The notes under the pieces: generated by a model | What the model saw: the letters and a program-made list of their open reading frames with translations, nothing else | What the model was told of the DNA's origin: nothing | Database searches by the model: none | Part shown: one piece after another, positions 38,158-44,790 of the stretch | Layout of the letters: every line of letters begins with the position of its first letter | Numbering within the stretch: the first letter of the stretch is position 1 | Assembly (NCBI GenBank): GCA_001275005.1 | Contig: JWZX01002246.1 | Coordinates: 1 to 44,790, forward strand | DNA: 44,790 nt | Origin: Chrysochromulina tobinii | Lineage: Eukaryota > Haptophyta > Prymnesiales > Chrysochromulinaceae | Direction: 5' to 3' | Position numbers and translations under genes: made by a program

Positions 38158-39549
38158 TCACTCGGGCATGCCCTCCCCGGTGGTGGTCTTGGCTGCCCGG
38201 CCGCCCTTGAGCAAGCTGCGCAGATCTCCTCCCGGGGCACCCTCGGGGAAGCTGGGCAGCACGCTGGGCGGCGCAGCGCGCGCCAGATCAGCCAGCGTAG
38301 GGCCGGCATGGGCCACCTCGACGTGGCGCCCTGCGGCCATGTCGGCGAGCGTGGGGCCCACAGGCATGGCGCCAGCGCTCGCCATCTCGGCAAGCGTCGG
38401 TCCCGCCGGCGCCGAGCGGATCGCGATGATCTCGGCCAGCGAGGGGGCATCTTCACGAGCAAGCTTCGGCAGATGGTGGGAGATCATTTTCTTGGCCGCG
38501 TTGGCGTTGGACGGGCCACGAGGAGCGTAGGGCGCGGAGCTGGCCTGCCGGCCGTGGCGCTTGTCGGCGATGGCGCCCTTTTTGCCGCCCGAGTCGCCGC
38601 CGTCGAGCTCGCCGTACCAGCGCGAGATGGCGCGCTTAGGCGGTTTGATGTCACTTGTACTCGCGAGCCGGAAGAGAAGCTGGAGTCCCTTTCCCGCCGC
38701 GGCCAGCTCGGTGGGCAGCGTGCGCCACGAGGTCGTGTCGACGCCCTGCGCGTTCGGGAGCAGCGGCACCGTGCGCTGCTGGAGCGCCGCAGCCGCGGCG
38801 CTGGCATCCGAGAAGACGACGTTGGCCGAAGAGTCGTTGACCCACTCCACGAATAAGGGCGGCGCGAGCCCTTCGGCCATGAAGTAGCCAAAGAGGTCCT
38901 CGGTACTCATCCGGTCGGTGCCGAAGATGTGCACCGCCTCGGGCCGTGGGACCTCGAAGGCCGACACGTCGCGCCGATTCTCCCAGAAGGCGTCGGGGCC
39001 GGCGAGCGTAGAGATCAACGCGAGCGGGTCTTTGGTTGCCTCGACACCAAACTTGGACGCGCGCGCCTGCATCTTGGCGATCTCCTCCATGGTGAGCAAC
39101 TGCGCTGGCACGACGGGCGCGACGGGCGCGACGGGCCGCGCAGCGGGCGCTTCGATGCCAAACTTGGCCGCGCGCTGCTGCCTGCGCGCCAGCTCCTCCT
39201 CCGTCAGTGGCACGGACGCGTGTGCTGGCGCCTGCAGCGTGTGCTGAATGACTGGGCGCTTGCCCGACTTTAGCTTGGGCGGCCTAGGTGGTTTGGTGGG
39301 ATCTCCCTCGCCCAACATCGCCGCCTCGTCCTCCTCCAGCATCGCTTCCTCCGCTGCCTCCGCTGCGCGCTGCCGCTCCCGGGCAGCGGCTCGCTGAGCT
39401 TCCTCTTCCGCAGCCTCGAGCGCCCTCTCCTCCGCCTCCTCCATCTGTGCCTCCTCGTCTATGCCCCCGAGGACGTCGGCGTCGGCGGACACATCGAATG
39501 TGTCGGGCACGTCGGCGAGCAAATCGGCGTCGCTCATCGTGGTCTCCAT
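38158..39549 (-). CDS. NCBP3: NCBP3-like cap-binding protein with THO1/MOS11-type motifs
   Basis: 463 residues from the ATG at 39549. Residues ~203-260 form the RRM-like NCBP3 core: AVHIFGTDRMSTEDLFGYF, then FVEWVNDSSANVVFSD. NCBP3 binds the mRNA cap region with NCBP1 and links to TREX in mRNA export. Residues ~300-315 (KPPKRAISRWYGEL) also fit the family. The N-terminus is acidic with a charged helix. It contains RAAKFGIE (126-133) and RASKFGVE (163-170), the R-x-x-K/R-F-G motif of THO1/MOS11/SARNP proteins. The C-terminus has repeated GPTLA(E/D)M/L units (383, 398, 416) and a related PSLAEI (369). It lies head-to-tail with PFKFB, 130 nt apart. Confidence 0.85.
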   Translation of the reverse strand: METTMSDADLLADVPDTFDVSADADVLGGIDEEAQMEEAEERALEAAEEEAQRAAARERQRAAEAAEEAMLEEDEAAMLGEGDPTKPPRPPKLKSGKRPVIQHTLQAPAHASVPLTEEELARRQQRAAKFGIEAPAARPVAPVAPVVPAQLLTMEEIAKMQARASKFGVEATKDPLALISTLAGPDAFWENRRDVSAFEVPRPEAVHIFGTDRMSTEDLFGYFMAEGLAPPLFVEWVNDSSANVVFSDASAAAAALQQRTVPLLPNAQGVDTTSWRTLPTELAAAGKGLQLLFRLASTSDIKPPKRAISRWYGELDGGDSGGKKGAIADKRHGRQASSAPYAPRGPSNANAAKKMISHHLPKLAREDAPSLAEIIAIRSAPAGPTLAEMASAGAMPVGPTLADMAAGRHVEVAHAGPTLADLARAAPPSVLPSFPEGAPGGDLRSLLKGGRAAKTTTGEGMPE

Positions 39550-39793
39550 TGCCAATTGGCACCGGTCAGCTCTGAGGCCTAGCTCGTGCGAAGAGGAGGC
39601 GCGCACGTGCACGTGACGCCTCTTGGGCTGAAAGAGTCCCTAGTTTCCATATCGTGAAGGGAGGTGTGAACTGGATCTTGTCCACCTAAGTGCGTCTCGC
39701 TGGTGGAAAATAGGTAGCCTAAGGCTATTAATCCTTCAAGTTCCTGCTGAAGTTTTGCCTTCGGGAGTCGAGCGTGCGAGCGCTGTACGAGCC
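39550..39793. promoter_or_regulatory. Divergent intergenic region between NCBP3 and MetRS-PPR
   Basis: 244 nt separate the two ATG codons. It is less GC-rich around 39640-39740. No clear core motif is seen. Confidence 0.4.
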
Positions 39794-42700
39794 ATGCGCC
39801 GGCCGCTGCTGGCGGTGTCGCTCTTCGCGATCACGACCTCCTCCTCGGCCTCCGCCACGCGCCTTTCGATGGGCCTGACCGCGCTCGCCGCCGCGCCGCC
39901 CGTCGTCATGCGACGGCGAGGCGCGGCGGCCGTGCCGCCGCTCGAGCCAGCAGCGGCGGCGGCGGCGGTGGCGACGGCGCGCACGCGGCCCATCTGCGCG
40001 ACGGCGGCCACTATGCCGCCGCCCGCCGCCGACGCGCCACCCTTTTACATCACCACGCCCATCTACTACGTCAACGGCCAGCCGCACATTGGGCACGCCT
40101 ACACGACGCTGGCGTGCGATGTGCTCGCACGCTTCAAGCGGCTCGATGGGTACGATGTCAAGTTCCTGACGGGCACGGACGAGCACGGCCAGAAGGTGGA
40201 GCAGACGGCCGTCGCCGCCGGCGAGACGCCCATCGCCTTTGCCAACCGCGTCTCGGCCACGTACCGCGCGCTGCTCGATACGTACGACTTTTCGTGCGAC
40301 GAGTTCATCCGGACGACAGAGCCGCGGCACTACGAGGCGGTGCAGGCGCTCTGGTGCAAGCTGCGCGACGCGGGCGACATCTACCTCGGCGCGTACGAGG
40401 GCTGGTACTCGGTGCGCGACGAGTGCTTCTACGGCGAGGACGAGCTCGTCGACGGCAAAGCGCCCACCGGTGCGCCGGTCGAGTGGGTCGCCGAGTCCTC
40501 CTACTTTTTCCGGCTGTCCAAGTACGCGGAGCCGATCGCGCGGCACATTGAGTCGCATCCCGAGTTCATCCGGCCCGCCGGCCGACGCAACGAGGTGCTC
40601 TCCTTCATGCGCGACGGCCTGCGCGACCTCTCGATCTCACGGACCACCTTCGGGTGGGGCGTGCCCGTGCCCGAAGACCCGATGAGCCCGGGCGCGCACG
40701 AGGGGCACGTCATGTACGTGTGGCTGGACGCGCTGACCAACTACCTGACGGCGGTCGGCTACCCGCACACGAGCGCCTCGCAGTACGAGCGATATTGGCC
40801 TGCGAGCGTCCACATGGTCGGCAAGGACATTCTGCGCTTCCACGCCATCTATTGGCCCGCCTTTCTGCTCGCCGCCGGGCTGCCCCTGCCCCAGCGGCTC
40901 TTTGCCCACGGCTGGTGGACCGTCAATGGCGAGAAGATGTCCAAATCGGTGGGCAATGTCATCGAGCCCGTCGGCCTCGTCCAGCGGTACGGCTGCGACC
41001 AGGTACGCTACTTTATGGTGGGCGCTAATGAACCTCTGATGAGCCTCTGATTGCGTCCCTCATCAGGTACGCTACTTTATGGTGAGCGAGGTGCCCTTTG
41101 GCTCGGATGGCGACTTTTCGCACGAGAAGATGCAGGACATCATCAACGCGAAGCTCTCGAATGACCTGGGCAACCTCGCGTACCGCACCCTCTCGTTCGC
41201 GTACAAGCACTGCGCCGCGACCGTGCCCACCCCCGGGCCGCTCAATGCCGACGACGAGGCGATGCTCGAGGCCGCGCGCGCCCTGCTGCCCGCGCTGCGT
41301 GAGCTCGCGGACGAGATGCAGCTGCATCGGATCACGCAGCAGACGAATGCGCTCGTGCAGCAGGCGAATCGGTACATCGACACGCAGGCGCCCTGGTCGC
41401 TGCGCAAGACGGACCCGGCGCGCATGCAGACGGTCCTGTGGGTGCTCATGGAGACCATGCGATACGTGGGCATCGTCTCGCAGCCGGTGACGCCCACGAT
41501 CGCCAGCGCGCTGCTCGACCAGCTGACCGTGCCCAAGACGGCGCGCGCCTTTAGCGCGCTCGTGGAGCCCGCGTGCGTGCTCGCGGGCGGCGGGCCGCTG
41601 CCCATGCCGCAGATCATCGTGCCGCGGTACGAGGCGACGGAGGAGGAGGCCGCTGCCGATGCGGCCGACGCGATGGCCAAGGCGGCCAAGGCGGAGGCGG
41701 CGAGTGCGGCGAGTGCGGCGGCGGCAAAGGCGGGCACGGCGGCGGCAAAGGCGGCGGCCACAGCCCCCCACCTTCTCACGGGCGCGGCGCTCGCGGCGCT
41801 CGAGGCGCAGGTGCGCGCGCAAGGCGACAAGGTGCGCACCGTCAAGGCCGCGATCAAGGCGGGGGAGGTGGAGGAGGGTGCGCTGCAGCCGGAGCTCGCG
41901 GAGCTCATCGCCCTCAAGAGCCAGCTGCCGCCAGATATGTTCGGGAAGTTCCGAGATCAACAAGAAAACCTGATCGACACAGCGAGACCTGCACTCCCAA
42001 CGAAGCGGGGCAACCCCGTCGGCTCGCCTATGCGACGGGCGCAGGACGCGGTGCGCCAAGGCAATGTGTCCTATGCTTTGTCCACGGCGATGGCAGCGAT
42101 CGCGCTCGCGGGCCCAGCATGCTCGGTGTTCGAGTGCAATCAGCTTTTGCGCGTTCTTGGCGACAGCGGGCATGTCGACGCGATGATGGCCATCTTCGAC
42201 GCCATGGTAGCCGCGGGCGCAATGCCGACGCAGGTGACCTACGGCACGCTCATCTCGCGCGCGGGCGCCTGCCGGCAGCCACAGCTGGCAAGCCGCTTCT
42301 ACCGCGACATGCTGCGCCGCGGGCTGGAACCGGACGCGCAGACGCTCAACTCGCTCATCAACGCCTACGCCAAGGCGGGCCACGTGAGCAAGGCGTACGC
42401 AGCCGCTGATGTGATGCGAAAGCGTGGTGTGAGCCCCACGTTGATCACGTACAACACGTTGCTCGACGCATGCGCGCGCGGTGGCAACGTGAGCCTGAGC
42501 CTCGCGTACCAAACGCTCCAGCAGGTGCTGGCCGCCAAGCTGCAGCCGAACGCGCGCACCTTTTCGATCCTCATCCACCTGTGCGCTCGCGTGGGCCGTG
42601 TCGACGACGCCTTCGGCTGGTTCCGGCGCATGGTGGCCGCTGGGGAGACGCCCACAGCCGTTACGTACTCGACGCTGGTGAACGCGTGCGGCCGCGCGGG

Positions 42701-44435
42701 CCAGCTCGAGCGTGCCTTCGCCGTGCTCGACCAGATGAGCCTCGTGGGGCTACAGCCGAATGTGGTCACGTACACCTCGCTCCTCGACGCGTGCGCCAAG
42801 GCGCGCCAACTGCCGCGCGCGCTCGGGGTCTTCCGTGCCATGATCGCCGCCGGAGTGCAGCCTAATCGTATCACGTGCACCGCGCTCTTCCACGGCTGCC
42901 TCACCGCGGGCGAGGTCCTGCTCGCGCGCGAGGTCATCAAGCACATGAGCAAGCTTGGGCTCACCCCCTCGGCGCACTCGTTCACCGCGCTGCTCACCGC
43001 CACGACGAACCTCGACTCGAGTGAACAGAACTCGGCAGCCGTCGCGTGCCTGCTGCGCCAGATGGCCGCTGCGGGCGTCGCGTCGGGTGGAGCCGCCTCC
43101 GCGGGCACATCTACCCTGGCCAGTGCCGCCGCGCCAAAGGATGCCGCCGACGCCGCCGACGCTGCCCTTCAAAGCGTCGTCACGGGCGGCGACCAAAAAG
43201 ATGGCGGCAAGACGAGTCTCGAGGACTCGATCCTGGGCATCCTCGAGCAGCTCACCAAGCGCCCGCGCGCAAGCCGGATCCAGCAGAGCCTCGCCCTCCT
43301 CGACACGGTGCTCTCCGCGCGGCTGCGCCCACCAACGGCGCTCTGGCTCACACTCTTCGCCGCCGCCGACACGAGTATCGAGCTGCAGGCGGCCGTGAAG
43401 CGCTTCCATCGTGCGCGCGACGCTGGGCTCGCCTCGCGAGATAGCCCCGAGAGCGCCGCCCTCGTCGCTGCCACCGCACGCATCGCGTCGAGCCCCGGAG
43501 GAGGCGGCGGCTCCGAGGGAAGCGAGAGCCTCCAAGCAGAGGGCGGCGCAGAGAAAGTGCGCCCTCAACGCGTCCAGCCGTTCCTCTCGTCGGAGGCCGC
43601 TGCTTCGAGCAAGCCCGTGGCCGCCGCCTCCGACACACTGCAGGCCGTCTTCACGGTGTTCACAGAGATGCGCGCCGCTGGAGTGGCACCCGACCTCGCG
43701 GCCTTCAATGCCCTCATCAACGCGTGCGCGAGCGTCGGTGACGTGTCACGCGCCGAAGGCGCTTTTGGCGAGCTCTGTGCGGCCGGCCTCTCCCCAGATA
43801 CCATCTCGTACACGAGCCTCATCAAGGCGTGTGCCGTCGCAGGCGACGCCGCGCGTGCGGATCGCGTCTATCACGAGATGCAGCAGCGCACCAACCATTT
43901 CTCGACCTTCACGCCGCCGAGCGCACACACTTACCGCCATCTGATGGCAGTCCACCTCGAGGCAGCCCACGCACACACCGTCCTCGACCTTTTCGACGAG
44001 ATGAAGGCCCGTGGCATCGCGCCCGGGCACGCGCACTACGCAGCCGTGCTCGGCGCCATCACTCTGCACAGTGAGCTGCCCAGCTCGGTACGGCGCGCCG
44101 AGGAGGTGTACGAGGCGATGCGTCACGACGGTTTCCGTCTTGACACGCGCACGCTACTCCAGTTGGACTCCCTCTGCCGCCGGCATGACCGAGTCGATCT
44201 CGCAAGTCGGCTGCGCCGTGAGCGCTCGATCCCGCCTCGACTCGACACAGCCGCAGAGGCGGTGGTGGCGAGGCGGGCGGCCGAGATGGCGAGGCAGGCG
44301 GACGAGGCGGCCAGGGCCGAAGCCGAGGCGGTGCGGCTTCAGGAAGCAGAGAAGCTGGCGGAGGAGCGGCGACGCGCGGTACTCTCGAGATTGCGCTCGG
44401 GCGGGACTAGTGTGAAGTGGGGGGAGATTTCTTAG
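39794..44435 (+). CDS. Methionyl-tRNA synthetase-WHEP-PPR fusion protein
   Basis: Spliced as 39794-41002 joined to 41067-44435, giving 1525 residues. The leader (MRRPLLAVSLFAITTSSSASA, then Ala/Arg-rich to ~80) looks like an organelle-targeting presequence. Residues ~83-610 are class I MetRS: PFYITTPIYYVNG, HIGH (98-101), TGTDEHGQK, YEGWYSVRDE, HMVGKDILRFH, KMSKS (381-385), then the helical anticodon-binding domain (IDTQAPWSLRK). Zinc knuckle cysteines are not seen, as in organellar enzymes. An Ala/Lys-rich linker leads to a WHEP domain (~648-695; VRAQGDKVRTVKAAIKAGE), a tRNA-binding helical hairpin. From ~731 there are about 8 P-class PPR motifs of ~35 residues, a ~220-residue Ala/Ser-rich insertion, then about 5 more, ending in a charged helix. 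PPRs bind organellar RNA. The frame is continuous from WHEP to PPR. Confidence 0.88.
41003..41066 (+). other. Intron of MetRS-PPR gene (GT-AG, 64 nt)
   Basis: The donor is GACCAG|GTACGC and the acceptor CATCAG|GTACGC. Splicing gives YGCDQ|VRYFMVSEVPFG, the conserved MetRS sequence after KMSKS, in phase 0. Unspliced RNA stops 15 codons later. The first ~22 nt of the intron repeat the first ~22 nt of exon 2, with a period equal to the intron length. Confidence 0.93.
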
Positions 44436-44790
44436 CGGAGCCTAGTGCGGGGCGGCACAGGGCACCAGGCTGGCCCTGCTCGGATCCGCGCCCAAGCAGC
44501 CAGCACGCAGCAGGCACAGGGCGCCGGGCCCCGCTTTTATCTTCATGCTTAGCCGTCGAGGGCAAGGCTCAAGCTCTTGGCGTCGCCGGTCGTGCGTCTC
44601 AGTGGGGCGGGTGCCGGAGTCGAGCTGCGAGGAGCTCCGCTTGTACGCGGCTTTCACGCGCGCCGGCGTTCCCCGCGGCCCGCGCGCGTACGCCCCGCTT
44701 TCGCTAGCTCGGTCAGACGGCCTGGGGAGCGAAAATTGACCATCGCCAAAATGATCAATTCTGATGATGTCTCTATGGAATAAGGGTGCC
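44436..44790. other. 3' flank of MetRS-PPR to window end
   Basis: GC-rich, with an AT-rich last 50 nt. No gene recognised. Confidence 0.4.

Noticed and set aside
41025-42578. A 517-codon minus-strand frame opposite MetRS-PPR.
   Set aside because: Antisense shadow of MetRS-PPR; Arg/His/Leu-rich without motifs.

Overview
This window is nuclear DNA of a eukaryotic microalga. It is GC-rich and gene-dense, with almost no introns (only two are well supported). It encodes motile-cilium and intraflagellar-transport proteins, a mitochondrial ribosomal protein, nuclear mRNA-processing factors, and several proteins with secretory or bipartite plastid-type N-termini, one with an AEAFAF sequence like the ASAFAP motif of secondary red plastids. 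A flagellate alga with a complex plastid fits best, possibly a haptophyte of the pavlovophyte kind. The taxonomic guess is inference; no rRNA or organelle marker is present.

Layout. 1-804 (-): 3' part of an RPGRIP1-type C2 ciliary gene, cut by the window edge. 843-2828 (+): a GARS-GART purine enzyme. 3403-4810 (+): enolase with one 85-nt intron. 5094-5984 (-): a plastid-type membrane protein of unknown function. 6493-8166 (-): a WD40 protein. 8221-9332: a repeat structure made of a 79-bp direct repeat and a nearly perfect ~340-bp inverted repeat. 10051-12261 (-): a Pumilio/PUF RNA-binding protein with a polyglutamine tract. 12489-14993 (+): an EF-hand protein. 15974-18313 (-): a methyltransferase fused to a Rieske-type oxygenase catalytic domain that lacks its Rieske cluster. 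18502-19620 (-): a SET-domain protein. 20024-21961 (-): a disordered protein with four SxIP motifs. 22159-24261 (+): a coiled-coil protein with a C1q-like C-terminus. 24770-28306 (+): an FHA coiled-coil protein. 28814-29221 (-): mitochondrial uS10. 29389-32295 (+): an IQ/EF-hand-like protein. 32516-33118 (+): a small coiled-coil protein. 33545-34453 (-): an F-box-like protein. 34605-35750 (+): the dynein-2 light intermediate chain. 36474-38027 (-): PFK-2/FBPase-2. 38158-39549 (-): an NCBP3-like cap-binding protein. 39794-44435 (+): methionyl-tRNA synthetase fused to a WHEP domain and a long PPR array, with one 64-nt intron.

There are no operons; genes are single units in mixed orientation, often in divergent pairs with 150-250 nt between starts. 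Two themes recur. One is cilia and microtubules (RPGRIP1-like, EF-hand, SxIP protein, KAD coiled coil, IQ protein, DYNC2LI1). The other is unusual fusions (GARS-GART, methyltransferase-oxygenase, MetRS-WHEP-PPR). The observations most worth checking are the MetRS-PPR fusion, its intron that looks exactly like a 64-nt tandem duplication, and the cluster-less oxygenase fused to a methyltransferase.
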